Assembly: GCA_963995505.1 (NCBI GenBank)
Contig: OZ023184.1
Span: 12,354,308 to 12,418,307 of the forward strand
Length of the DNA: 64,000 nucleotides
From: Hypericum androsaemum
Lineage: Eukaryota > Streptophyta > Magnoliopsida > Malpighiales > Hypericaceae
Direction of reading: 5' to 3'
Below are positions 41,850 to 53,351 of this stretch, piece by piece. The notes under the pieces were generated by a model, which saw only the letters and a list, made by a program, of their open reading frames with translations, was not told the origin of the DNA and did no database searches. How positions within the stretch are numbered: the stretch's first letter is position 1; each line of letters opens with the position of its first letter. The position numbers were made by a program, and so were the translations under genes.

Positions 41850-42439
41850 AGGTGGCTCACCCTCAAGGGGAAGCCGATTGGGGGATCCACCTCTCCACTT
41901 GGGTATCCATCATGTCCAAGGCCTACCCCTGGCTCGAGAAGGTCCACCTCAAGCAGATGTCGGTGACGGATGATGATCTTGCCCTTTTGGCTCTTTCTCA
42001 TCTGCTGTAATATTTTCGGGACCAGCAGCTTTGCAGTTGTGGCTTCCGCTTACAGATAATTTGGCCCTTTTTGGCTTCTGGGTTTGTTTCCCTTGTTGTT
42101 TCCTTTTTTGGCTTCTCTGATTTGAGCTAAGTAGTTTAGATATGGGTTTTTGGTGTTGGAGATTATGGTGTTATCGCTCGATGATATAGATCTATGATGA
42201 AGTTTCGAATAAGTTGGCTATTTTTTCGATTTGAGTGTGTAGCTAGGAGACTGTTTTAGCTTTGTGGTATTGATTAGGGATTTGGGTTTTGAGATGGTTC
42301 CATTTGTTTGGTGTGTTACAGTCGGTTGAAGGTGCTTGATCTAATTGAATCCGAGGTTTCAGATGATGAGGTAGACTGGATATCGTGCTTCCTTGAGGGA
42401 GAGACGTGCTTGGAGTCTCTTATTTTTGTTGTGTGGAAT
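41850..42439 (+). pseudogene. AFB4/AFB5-like auxin receptor F-box gene fragment
   Basis: TIR1/AFB proteins are nuclear leucine-rich-repeat F-box auxin receptors. Two exon-like pieces are visible. The first (41850-42051) encodes [20 protein letters not shown] and a GTSSFAVVASAYR-like segment. The second (42325-42439) encodes [20 protein letters not shown] and [13 protein letters not shown]. Both fit the LRR region of AFB4/5-type receptors and are separated by about 270 bp of intron-like sequence. Frame damage is visible: about ten codons are lost near 41990, and one base is missing near 42427. The Copia element at 42440 cuts the second piece. The F-box end is absent from this window. Confidence 0.75.
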
Positions 42440-42982
42440 TGTAATTTCTAGAGAAGAAGAGTAATAAATGAGCATTCAAAGTCTTAACTTTATTCATCTG
42501 AGATAGAGGTTATATACACAGGTTTTAAGAGAGAGAGAAAGAGAAGAGCATAGTGATTTGACAGCTGCTTTAACTAGCCATTTGAATAGTAATGGCTAGT
42601 TCCTCCTTTTAACACTAGGAAAAATAGCTAAAGAGCTACACTACTAGACATAAACTACCCATCAGACCATGACTAAAGACAACTAGCTGAACTAGATCTA
42701 AAGGACCAAAATTTAGGTGATCAACAAGATCATTAGGAACCCAGATCTGCAGACTCTGCAGATCTGTTACATAATCTTCAAACTGGAGCAAGAGACATGA
42801 AGTCCAGCTTTTGGATGATAAGGAACATTGAGGAAGATGAAGAACATGAGGTTGATGTTACCTCAACATGTAGCAGTAGCTGAACAATCAAAGATTCTGC
42901 AGAACATGAAGTCTGTAGGTCTGAAGTTCCAGCAATAGATTGAACATAATGAGCATACATAATTTAAGTAGATAATTCAACA
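42440..42982 (-). repeat. Copia 3' LTR
   Basis: 543 bp, almost the same as the right LTR. It differs by a GA-repeat length change near 42530 and scattered substitutions. It abuts the polypurine tract on its inner side. Confidence 0.9.
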
Positions 42983-45900
42983 CGCCCCCTCAAGCTATGC
43001 TTATATAGATTATATAAACCTAGCTTGTGAGAAAGATATTGAAAACGACTTGAGTTGAGAGCTTTAGTGAAGATATCAGTAGTTTGTTCTTCACTACAAA
43101 GATAAGGAGTAGTAATGTCCTTATTCTGAACCTTTTCTCTCATATAGTGGCAATCTACTTCTATATGCTTGGTTCTTTCATGAAACACAGGGTTAGCAGC
43201 AATATAGATGGCAGATTGGTTATCACAAAACATTCTCATAGGTTCTTTTTGATAAAAACCCAGATCTGAGACCAATTGTCTCAACCAAATAAGCTCACCG
43301 GCTGTTAGAGCCATTGCCTTGTATTCTGCCTCAACAGAAGATCTAGATACCACATCTTGTTTCTTACTTTTCCAAGTGACCAAATTTCTACCAACAAAAG
43401 TGCAATAGCCACTCGTGGATCTGCTACCAGCAGCACATGCATAGCTAGCATAAAAAAACTAGAAATTCTCATGTGACCAGCCTTTCTCATGAGCAAGCCT
43501 TGGCCAGGGCCAGATTTAAGATAGGTAAGAATTCTATCAGCAATTATCACATGGCTTGATCTAGGAGAGTGCATAGCTTGGCTGATCAAACTGACAGCAA
43601 AAGAGATTTCTGGTCTAGTTATGGTTAAGTAGATCAACTTACCAACTAACCTTTGGAATCTGTCAATTTTAGACAGTAAAGTACCTTCAGTTAGAGAGAA
43701 CTTCTTACCAGATTTCAGAGGGGTGTCAGCAGGGGTTGCCTCCAGCTTCTTTGTCTCCTTTAGAAGGTCAATGACATACTTTCTTTGGCACATATGAATC
43801 CCTTTTTCAAAATAGGCAAATTCTATGCCAAGAAAGTACTTGAGCTTGCCTAAATCTTTGATATCAAACCTCCCTTTTAGGGAGTCTTTCAAGAGCTCAA
43901 TTCCATTTAGATTACTACCAGTGATAATAATGTCATCAATATACATGCAAACAATAATTTTACCTCTGGAATTATCAAAAGTGAACAGAGTATGATCAGC
44001 ATTACCTCTTTTGAATCCTAAGGCAATCAATTCCTTACTAAGTCTGTGATACCAGGCTCTAGGAGATTGCTTAAGCCCATAAATTACCTTTCTAAGCCTG
44101 CAAACTTTTCCTGAATTGGCCAATGGATGTCCCTCGGGGGGTTCCATGAAGATTTTTTCCTCCAAGTCTCCTTGGAGGAAGGCATTCTTCACATCCATTT
44201 GGAACAATGGCCAGTCAAAGTTTGCAGTAGCAGAAATGATGACCCTGATGGTGTTCATCTTGGCAACGGGGGAAAAAGTCTCAGTATAATCAATTCCAGG
44301 AGTCTGAGTAAATCCCTTAGCCATTAATCTAGCTTTTCTTCTTTTAATAGTGCCATCATTGTTATACTTGATTTTAAACAACCATTTACAACTAACAGCC
44401 TTTTTATTAGGAGGAAGACTAGCAGGAGTCCATGTGTTATTTTTCTCAATGGCAGCAAGTTCTTCATCCATAGCAACCTACCATCTTTTACTTTTTTTGG
44501 CATCTTCATAGCAGGTAGGTTCAGTTTCAGACTCAATTTTGGCCAGAAAATAGTGATGACTCTTCGAGATTGGATCGTAGGAGACATACCTGCCTATGGG
44601 ATGCAACTTCACATTGAATACTTTGTAATTCACCTGTTTTCTGGCTCTCTGAGATCTTCTAACCCAGTTTTCTTGATCAGTTGGTTCAGTCTCAGGGAGT
44701 TGGATTTTAGGATGGCCTTGTAGAGGGTTGTTCTGAGGTTCTGGGCTCATCCCAAATCTTTTCCTTGGCACTTTGCTATTCCTGTGATAGACCATATGAG
44801 GAGATGAAGAAGATAACCTGATCTCTTCAGTTTCATTTGCTCTAACTTCGTCCTCCTCCTGTGAGTTTTCTTCTGCCCCAACAGTCTCTTCAGTTCTTAT
44901 TTTATCAGTAGCATCTTCAGGGTATATCTCTTGATAAGATACCTTAACCCTATTGATGTCCTGAGTTTCATTCAAGTACTTCTCCCCCTGAAACTCATCA
45001 GAATGATCTGTAGGCAGCTTATGAACATAATATGCTTGTTTTTCATCAAAAGTTACATCCCTAGTAAGGAACTTTTGTTTAGTCTTGGGATTAAAATACT
45101 TATAGCCTTTAGTGATAGAAGAATATCCCAAGAAAATGCATTTCTCAGCTTTAGGGTCGTGTTTGTCTCTCTTAATGCTAGGAATAAGAGCAAAACAAAC
45201 ACACCCAAAGGTTTTAAGATGGTCTAAGTTCAGAGATCTTTGCAGAAGAAGTTCTAAAGGAGCTTTAAACATTAGCCCTTTACTAGGAGTTCTATTTATT
45301 AGATAGCATGAAGTAAGAATAGCATCAGACCAGTAGATTTTAGGCACATTCATTTGAAATCTAATGGCCCTAGCAACCTCAAGTAAGTGTCTATTCTTCC
45401 TCTCAGCAACTCCATTCTGCTGAGGAGAATATGTGCAAGATTTTTGATGCAGAATTCCTAGTTCTTTAAGATGTTTGGACAAATTTAAATATTCAGTGCC
45501 ATTATCAGTCCTTATGATCTTGATGTTCTTGTTAAACTGATTTGAAACCATCTTTCTGAACTCCTCAAATTTGTCAAGAACTTCTGTTTTATTTTTAAGC
45601 AAAAATAACCAGGTTATTTTTGAAAAATGATCAATGAAGGTAATAAAATATTTAAAACCATTATAAGAGAGATTAGAAGAGGTCCATAAATCAGAGTGAA
45701 TAAGCTCAAAAGGCTCGTTGTATTCAGTGGTAGAAATGGGAAAAACATTTCTGGTGGCTTTAGCCAGCTTACAAATCAAGCAGCCATTAGAGATGGACTG
45801 TTTACATCCCAAAAATTTACTTAAAACAAGATCTGAAGGATGACCTAGTCTAAAATGCCAGACTTCTGGATTTCCTTGAGTGGATGCACTCAAAGAAAAC

Positions 45901-46420
45901 TGATTACTTTGAGTGGATGCAACCAAGGAAGCTCCATCATCAACCACATACAGTCCATTGGGCAATCTTCCTTTACCAATCAAACTCCCTGTTCTCATGT
46001 CCTAAAATAGAACATGTTCAGGGTCAAAAATGACTCTACAACTTAGTTCTTTTGTGATTTCACTAACTGACATAAGTTTAGCAGTCAGATTTTTGATTAG
46101 CAAGACTTTAAAGAAACAGTTTTGATGCATGAATTTTTTCAAACCCAAGCCAGAGATGGCAAGAGTTTCACCATTAGCAACAGAGATATTTTAAACAGAG
46201 TCATTATTCTTGATTTTAGATAGATCACACTTATCAAAAGTCATGTGATGACTGGCCCCTGAGTCTACAACCTAACAACTAGTGTTTTCTTTGAAAACTG
46301 AGTAAGTAGTAGCTTGTTCCTTACCATGATCCAATTGAGAAGAAGAAGCATACTTATCAGCTTCTTGTTGTTGATTGTTGTTGGAGTTTAGCATCAGGTT
46401 CGAGTTCTTGCTTAGTTGTT
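42964..46420 (-). pseudogene. Copia pol (protease, integrase, RT, RNase H)
   Basis: Protease DSGASHHMT lies just after a TAG at about 46272. The integrase core (45998-44478) has HSDLW, RTDNGTEY and QNGVAERKNR. The reverse transcriptase (44471-43305) has FQMDVKNAFLQGDL and the catalytic MYIDDI. RNase H (43383-42964) has SSVEAEYKAMA and CDNQSAI. These would form one polyprotein in an active element. Here single in-frame TAG/TAA codons separate protease, integrase and RT, and a frameshift near 43450 separates RT from RNase H. Otherwise it is well preserved. Confidence 0.9.
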
Positions 46421-46547
46421 GAAGTACCTGTTGGACAATCAAGGCAACTGTAGAGTTAGTGTTTTCAGCCACTTTAGGCTGATCTTGGGGATGATTCCCA
46501 TTGGAACAAGTCTCTTTAGGAGCCCCAGTAGAGAGATTAGCAGTAGG

Positions 46548-47450
46548 TTATTTCTGTGGCCTCAAATGAGGATACAGAAACCAGCATTTATCTTGGGTAT
46601 GCCCACTCTTTTTACAGTTTTCACAGTAGAGGTTGGTACTTCTGGGATTGGTCTTTCCTCCTCTCCCTTTGAAGTTGCCTCTGCTGCTGGGCACTCTTCT
46701 GGTCAGCTGGGAGTAGAAAACACTTGCATCAGTGTTTTCTTCCTTCCCCTTGTTGCAGCCCATGACTCTCCTTCTGGTTTCTTCTTGTTGAATTCTTGAA
46801 CTAACATCTTCAAAAGATGGGAGCTCAGCAGAGGTAAGGATTTGATCAATCAATCCTTCAAATTTTGGTTTGAGATTTGTAAGGTGGTCAAAGACCTTAT
46901 CTTGCTCGACTCTTATTTGAATGATGGTGAAGTCAGATGTGAGAGGCCTATAAATGGCTAGTTCATTCCACACATGCTGCATCTTTCCAAGGTACTCAGT
47001 GTAAGAGGAATCGTGCTTGCATTCAACAAGCCTCTTCTTAAGCTCATAGATTCTTAAGAGATTCTTTTGATTTCCATACATCCTCTTGAGAGAATCCCAT
47101 AGCTCTTTAGATGTATTTTCATGAGCAAATATATCATAGATCTTGGGCTCAAGAGCACCATGGATCAACCTAATAACAAGGTGATCATTAGCTTCCCACA
47201 CCCCAATCTCCTCACTCTCCAGATTAGAGGGTGCAGCAATAGTGCCAGAGATATAACCAAGCATTCTCTTGGTGTTCAGTGTCATCCTAGCAGCTTTTGC
47301 CCATGACAGATAATTTTGTCCATTTAGGAGAGCGGGGGTGAATTTTAGATGGGTGCTACTCTCACTTTCAAAGGCTATAATTTTCTTGGTGGTGTTTGTA
47401 TTGTTGCTTTCTGTGGTAGCAGCAGATTCTGAGATTGGAGTATCAGACAT
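46548..47450 (-). pseudogene. Copia gag
   Basis: A 300-codon frame starts MSDTPISESAATTESNN, has a UBN2-type gag region (LNGQNYLSWAKAARMTL, ELWDSLKRMYG) and ends with a CCHC knuckle (CENCKKSGHTQDKC). A TAA stop separates it from the following 46472-46272 segment, which joins gag to protease in the same polyprotein order. The start is the first ATG after the PBS. Confidence 0.88.
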
Positions 47451-47479
47451 TTTTTTAGAAATTTATGGCTCTGATACCA

Positions 47480-48020
47480 TGTAATTTCTAGAGAAGAAGA
47501 GTAATAAATGAGCATTCAAAGTCTTAACTTTATTCATCTCAGATAGAGGTTATATACACAGGTTTTAAGAGAGAGAAAGAGAAGAGCAGACTGATTTGAC
47601 GGCTGCTTTAACTAGCCGTTTGAATAGTAATGGCTAGTTCCTCCTTTTAACACTAGGAAAAATAGCTAAAGAGCTACACTACTAGACATAAACTACCCAT
47701 CAGACCATGACTAAAGACAACTAGCTGAACTAGATCTAAAGGACCAAAATTTAGGTGATCAACAAGATCATTAGGAACCCAGATCTGCAGACTCTGCAGA
47801 TCTGTTACATAATCTTCAAATTGGAGCAAGAGACATGAAGTCCAGCTCCTGGATGATAAGGAACATCGAGGAAGATAAAGAACATGAGCTTGATGTTACC
47901 TCAACATGTAGCAGTAGCTGAACAATCAAAGATTCTGTAGAATATGAAGTCTTTAGGTCTGAAGTTCCTGCAATAGATTGAACATAATGAGCATACATAA
48001 TTTAAGTAGATAATTCAATG
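47480..48020 (-). repeat. Copia 5' LTR
   Basis: 541 bp; begins next to the PBS and ends against TGCATCATCAAC, where AFB-like sequence may continue. Confidence 0.9.
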
Positions 48021-48060
48021 CATCATCAACTTTGATGCCTTGTGGATATGGGAGCTCATC
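48021..48060 (+). pseudogene. possible continuation of the AFB-like fragment
   Basis: ATCAACTTTGATGCCTTG could encode INFDAL, which would follow the interrupted exon in AFB-type receptors. The match is very short and the following sequence is not AFB-like, so this is tentative. Confidence 0.3.
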
Positions 48061-48515
48061 TTTGCTTGAGGAGTGTTTTGTCTTTAGGGAATTGAGTTGA
48101 GGCCTATTTGTTGAATATGGTTGAGGTAGTTTCCTCAATTTTGTATGAAACTTTCGATTGATTTGATGCCCAGAAGTTTTCTGTGTGATGTATTCATTTA
48201 TTATTTAAGCTCCTTCAGTTTTATATTTAAGAATTATTTGGGATCCCATGAAATGTGATGTCTACATGCTAATTTGCTCCAATATTTGGCTATGCAAATG
48301 CATTTGTAACTGCTAAGTAGCAGGGTCTATACAACTTTCATTTTGGTTATTCTGTGATCATTAGCTAGTTTTTCTTACGAGGGCGATTTGGCATGTTGTT
48401 CTATCTTTAACTTTTCACTTTTGATTATTGATGATACTCTTTGTTGGTTTTCAACTCCACGTGAAAATTAATTGGGTGTAGGTTAGTTTTTCGTAAAAAT
48501 TAGAAGGAAAGGGGA
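48061..48515. other. intergenic, no gene seen
   Basis: Non-coding, with no repeat or domain recognised. Confidence 0.5.
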
Positions 48516-49866
48516 ATGAGCAGTGAGGAGGGAGAGAAGGGGGAGCAGAGCAGTGAGCCAACTAGAAAAACTCAACGTATTGAGCATTTGTCTCTGCCCC
48601 AAAGGTAAATTATTCACTTTGTCTTTTATGCATTTGTCATATGGTGACACGAGAAAGGTAAATTATTTTTCTTGTAAGTTCTTAGCACAGGTTTAAAGAT
48701 TCCAGTAGTAAATTTTTCGATCATCATAAAATTATGTCAACTTGCAAATCCCTTGACTTTTTCTTTTTTCTATTTCGCATCATGGCAAAAAGTCTTGTAT
48801 TATTGTTGAGACTCCACCTTGATTCAACACCACTGGGATAAGTTGGTCTAAACTTCTGGAATTTATGATATACATTTAGGTTCAATTTTGTTGTGTATTT
48901 GCATTCTGATATTGTACTTAGTTGACTGTTGCTCCTCATTGTTCATTCAGTCTTCTTCCTCTGCAACTACCTCAATGTTCATCTACGATCATTTCTCGAT
49001 CAGTTTCCAATAACATTCTCCTTGGTCTGCTTGTTACATTTTATGAATTTTTTAGAGAAATAGTCTAATGTTTAGAGATACCAAACAGATTGCATTTACA
49101 TGAACACTACTTGTCTCCTTTTTGTTTTGCTTAGTCTATCATCTTATTGTTGTTTGAACCTAAATATTGTAGGAGATATGGTTGAAGTGCATTCAATTGC
49201 ACTTTTAGTTGCAGTTGTGGGTTACTATTTATCGCTATCTTTTTTTGAATTATAGCTAGCAATGAAACTGAACATGTTGTGGAAAGAGAGCTGATTCAAC
49301 CAGCAAAAAGAAGAAGGGAAATTGCGAGACGAGAAGTACTGTACGAGTTGATGGATGAACAGATTTGCACAACTTGGACCTTCTTCATGAGATATATGAA
49401 AAAGATCGAGCAACTGGTAATGAGGCAGAGAGCGCTAAAGAGAAGTTACAAGGTTGCAAAAGGAAGCAACTCAAGTTAGTATTGATGAGTTGGATCAGAT
49501 GCAAGCCAGACAAGATATTCACTTTGAAAGTTCTGATCCATTTGCTGAACTTTGTTCACTAACCGACTCTAGGGAAGAATGTTCTTCGTTTGGACCCCAA
49601 TGAAGTCAAAAACTTTGAAAAGAAAAGCTGCTTTAATGGACCTTCTTGTAGCTGAGATGAGTGAGGTGAAGGATGTGATTAAGGAAATGGCACAAGCTGT
49701 CAAAGTTGCTAATCCCCCAGGTAGGTCCCAAGAAAAGATCGTGGAAGAGTTGAAGAAAATCAATTTTATTAAAGGTCGTCTCATTGATGCTATTGAGTAC
49801 CTTATGGCTTATCTAAGACGTAAGGATACATTTCTCAAAATACCAGAATATATGCGTGCTACGTGA
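48516..49866 (+). pseudogene. unrecognised small gene, broken; possibly Myb/SANT-like
   Basis: A putative exon 1 (48516-48604, MSSEEGEKGEQSSEPTRKTQ) ends at AAAG|GTAAAT. Splicing to 49260 (GCTAG|CAATG) keeps a frame reading NETEHVVERELIQPAKRRRE. After about 120 bp the reading moves through two other frames (LHEIYEKDRATGNEAESAKE, then ELDQMQARQDIHFES). A last frame, 49579-49866, encodes KAALMDLLVAEMSEVKDVIK and ends near FLKIPEYMRAT. The charged, helical C-terminus is reminiscent of Myb/SANT-like proteins linked to Harbinger transposons, but I do not see the Myb motif itself. The intron is about 655 bp. Confidence 0.4.
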
Positions 49867-50179
49867 TTATCGAGAAAGATGCACGGCTAGACATATCTTA
49901 TTGGTCTAAAGAAGTATTATTCGATCTTAGTTGCTTCCTTGTTAGTCTTTACTTGTCTGATTTGTAAAGAAACTTTCTCTGTATTGCAGACTTGATTAGT
50001 GCAGTGAACTGAGTTTCTTGTTGACTTTGTGTACTAATTGTTGGACTCCAGTCTTTGAAACTGTTTTGATCTTTACTGCTGGTGGGTGTTTGATTATCAT
50101 TCTACTCTTACATATTGATGATTGCTCATGTTTTTTCTCTCTTTTTTTATTATTCTGCTAGAATGTTAAGTTTCTTGTT
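49867..50179. other. intergenic, no gene seen
   Basis: T-rich non-coding sequence following the broken small gene; no domain recognised. Confidence 0.5.
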
Positions 50180-50815
50180 GAATATCTGTACTAATTGGTC
50201 TCTAGTCTTAGCAACTGTTTAGATCTACTGCTAGTGGATTCTGGATTATAATTCTGCTCTTACACCAAGTGGTTTCGAATAAAAGATTGTGGTATTTTAT
50301 TGTTGAGGTTCAAAAATAATCCTGGCATTGGTTAGCACATCTTGAAATAACCGGCATGGTCTCGAAGTGGACTTTTTGATCTTAAAGTGAGCAGTGCGGT
50401 CGCAACCTGACCGGCATGGTCTCAAAGTGATCAGTGCGATCTCGAAGTGACTGGGATCTCAAAGAGACCGGTCTCATCTCAAGCCTTTGTTTAGCACATC
50501 TTGAATATCGGTACTAATTGGTCTCTAGTCTTAGCAACTATTTAGATCTACTGCTGGTGGATTCTGAATTATAATTCTGCTCTTACACCAAGTGGTTTCG
50601 AACAAAAGATTGTGGTATTTTATTGTTGAGGTTCAAAAATAATCCTGGCATTGGTTAGCACATCTTGAAATAACTGACATGGTCTCGAAGTGAACTTTTT
50701 GATCTTGAAGTGAGCAGTGCGGTCGCAACCTGACCGACATGGTCTCAAAGTGATCAGTGCAATCTCGAAGTGACTGGGATCTCAAAGAGACCGGTCTCGT
50801 CTCAAGCCTTTGTTG
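50180..50815 (+). repeat. 322-bp tandem duplication including an LTR head
   Basis: The stretch from GAATATCTGTACTAATTGG to CTCAAGCCTTTGTT occurs twice, offset by 322 bp (from about 50181 and about 50503). Each copy contains flanking DNA plus the first about 185 bp of a Gypsy-type LTR (TGTTGAGGTTCAAAAATAAT at 50303 and 50625). Confidence 0.8.
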
Positions 50816-51130
50816 TCGGTCTCAAGCTCAGTGATTGGTCTCAGCCTCAGTGACCAATCTCAAGTGTTCATTGGGTTTCGCACGCCTCTTGGAGTGGGTC
50901 AACACTCACTTACTTTTTGGTTAGGCCGGCGCCCCATTTAGGCCAGCCCTCACTCGCATTTTGGTAGGCCGGTACTTGCTGGCCCCTCACTATTGGTCTT
51001 TGATAGATCAGCCGTTACTTTTGACCTGAGTTTCGGATTAAGCTGATTCCTTTAGCTATTGAAAGATAAGACAAAGACCTACAACTTTGTAGTTTAGGAC
51101 TTCTTCCGATTCAGAGCTTAAGAAGGTCAA
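50303..51130 (+). mobile_element. truncated Gypsy LTR, plus orientation
   Basis: TGTTGAGGTTCAAAAATAAT corresponds to the reverse complement of the LTR end at 25010-25038. The segment near 51055-51115 (AAAGACCTACAACTTTGTAG, TTCTTCCGATTCAGAG) matches the reverse of 24100-24150. The array portion here uses GGTCTCGAAGTG units instead of the 27-bp unit. The right terminus is lost where the plastid-rRNA block begins, at about 51170. Confidence 0.7.
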
Positions 51131-51613
51131 AAATCTATTGTAAAGTGTGCTTGATCATTTTTCCCTCACAAGCCGGACCACATAAAAGTTTTTGTGGGCG
51201 AACAAGATAATAATCAAGTGACGCGAGACGCTTCAGAGACTTCATAATTCCGGTATTGTTGACTTTGTTGTAATTTCTGAAAGTTGTTGGAGGCTTACAC
51301 TTGGGATCGAGTCTGATGATGTTAGCTAAAATAGACCACATCTCACTATTCTAACACATGCACCAAACTAATTTTTAGAAATGCTGCTAAATCATCCAAT
51401 TCATCGAACCATTTGCGTATATATATGCCAGTTTAGGGAGAACCTCGCAGATGAGCGAATATGAGGAACTGCACATTATGATTAGTTAGCACTTAAGAAA
51501 ATATTTTACGAGTTGTTTGGCCATAAAACATTGTACAAAAAATACAACGAATTTTGTTAAGATAATAATTTGGTTACCCTAAAAAGTATCTAAATGCGAA
51601 ACAAACACGGAAA

Positions 51614-51889
51614 CTTCGGCAGTCCCCCCCTCCTTCCAGTTAAGGTAAGGACTTCAAGCATGGCTAATTTTCCTAGTGTGACGGGTGGTGTGTATAAAGT
51701 CTGGGAATGAATTCACAGTCTTGTGGCTCTTCGGCGATTACTAGTGATTCGTGTTCATGCAAGCGAGTTGCAACTTGCAATATGAATTGATGACGAGTTT
51801 TTAGAGTTAGCTCACCTTCGCGGGGTCGCAATCTTTTGTCTTGACAATTGTAGCACATGTGGTGCCCAGGAATAAAAGGCATGATGACT
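51614..51889 (-). pseudogene. plastid 16S rRNA fragment, copy 3
   Basis: CTTCGGCAGTCCCCCCCTCC, GTGACGGGTGGTGTGTATAA, TCGGCGATTACTAGTGATTC and CACCTTCGCGGGGTCGCAAT follow the plastid 16S 3' region in antisense. It is the best preserved copy at its start and ends at GGCATGATGACT next to the LINE tail. Confidence 0.85.
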
Positions 51890-52061
51890 TTTTTTTTGAA
51901 CAAGCAAACTTTATTTATTCAAAATAAAAACATCACTAAAAGGTTAATCCATGAAAATCTTTCGTTTGATCCCGAGGCGTCTAACCAACTCGTGTGGGGA
52001 GAATTTTTGAAGAGGCTCGATCTTCTTGTTGAAATTGTTTATCTCCATCGTGATTTCATAC
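51890..52061 (-). mobile_element. LINE remnant in block copy 3
   Basis: Begins with the poly-T tail and GAACAAGCAAACTTTATTTA, as in the LINE at 40113, and is cut at 52061 by a Gypsy LTR. The same integration point in the 16S sequence shows it was inherited with the block. Confidence 0.8.
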
Positions 52062-53338
52062 TGTTGAGTGGGAAAAGTGGTACAAAAACTAAGACTTCCC
52101 GAGACGGATCCGGAATGGACGTCCCAAGGTCGGTCTAACGAAAAGAGTGAAAAAAGTGCTATGGTGCACTAAAGCTACGCTATGGAAAGGAAAATTATAA
52201 AAGTAAAAATTGAGTAGTTAGTTGTGTTGTTTGTTGATGATCTTGTTCTTGTGCCCATACCCTCCTTATATAGATGATGCCAACCTGGCTCATGATGAGA
52301 AACTCTAACCGCCTCAGACGATGCCAACTTGGCTCCGGCTCATGATGAAAACTCTAACCGCCTCAGATGATGCCAACCTGGCTCTGGTTCATGATGGGAA
52401 ACCTAAAGTGCCTCAGACGATGCCAACTTGGTTCAGCTCATGTGAGAAACTTAAACCGCCTCAGAGAATGCCAACTTGGCTCTGGCTCTGGCTCATGATG
52501 AGAAAAAGTGCCTCAATCGATGCCAACCTCGCTCCGGCTCATGATGGAAACTCTAACAGTCTCAGATGATGCCAACCTGGTTCTGGCTCATGATGAGAAA
52601 CCTAAACACAAATTGCCTTAGTCATATCGATGCCCAAATCTCCTAAGTCACATTGAGGACACAGACCTAGCCTCATTTCATGATGAGAAACCTGAACTGC
52701 CTTAGTCATGTCGATAAGGCCGATTTGGTTCCAGATTCTTCTCGAATGTCTCCACCAGAATACCATCGAATCCTAAGTCCAAAAACACCTTTCCAACACG
52801 ACGAGCTAGACTTTGATGCAAGCTGGATCCCAGGGTGAGCCCAAAGCCTGAGCGAGCTCTACACTAGGCAAGCTTAGCCCGACGAGTCAGACCCGGCGAG
52901 TCTCACCCAATGAGCTGGTCCTTAGGACAAGTTGGGCTTAGCAAACCCAAAACCCAGGCGAGTTTGATCGTAAGCAAACCCAAACCCATTACACTCTGGG
53001 CGAGCTCTAAACACATTGGCCCAACCTATCTCAAAGCCTTATTGAGCAAGCCCAAACACTTCCCCAGGCGAGTGGGCCGATGAATTGGCAATCCAGACCC
53101 AAGCGACTTCTGAGACGTGCCCATCTAGTACCAAAGCGAGCTGGACATCGGGACGAGTTCAAATAAGAGCACTCGAGTGAGCTCAGACCTATCACGGCCC
53201 TGGAAAGTCCAACCCGATGAGCTGGACCTTAATACAAGTTCAAATGGCCCAATCATGAAAGTGAGCCCAATCATGCACGGCAAACCCGAAACTGAAGACC
53301 AGCTCATTCCAAACCCACATTTACTTTTAACCCCAACA
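52062..53338 (-). repeat. 3' LTR of the Tat-like Gypsy element
   Basis: 1,277 bp from TGTTGAGTGG to CCCCAACA. Its first 200 bp, its TATA box (52264-52273 on the minus strand) and its GATGCCAACTTGG-type array (52275-52740) match the LTRs of the element at 14658-25038. It lacks the GGGCGTTC and 27-bp arrays and is about half as long; a GAGCTGG/GCGAG-rich region (52800-53290) replaces them. Confidence 0.8.
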
Positions 53339-53351
53339 ATGCCCCATGCAC

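Larger units (their letters stand above)
42440..48020 (-). mobile_element. Copia retrotransposon, 5.6 kb, inserted in the AFB-like fragment
   Basis: LTRs lie at 42440-42982 and 47480-48020 (TGTAATTTC to GATAATTCAACA; the right copy ends in ...CAATG). The inverted PBS GGCTCTGATACCA (47467-47479) and the polypurine tract (minus strand TTGAGGGGGCG, next to 42983) set the orientation. Gag, protease, integrase, RT and RNase H follow in Copia order on the minus strand. By eye the LTRs differ at about 3% of positions. The coding region has stops and at least one frameshift. I did not find a clear 5-bp target duplication. Confidence 0.9.
51170..52061. repeat. amplified block, copy 3
   Basis: Flank (51180-51600), antisense 16S piece (51614-51889) and LINE remnant (51890-52061) in the same order as copies 1 and 2, cut on the right by the Gypsy LTR that starts at 52062. 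It lacks the tail-only insertion seen in copy 1. Confidence 0.85.
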
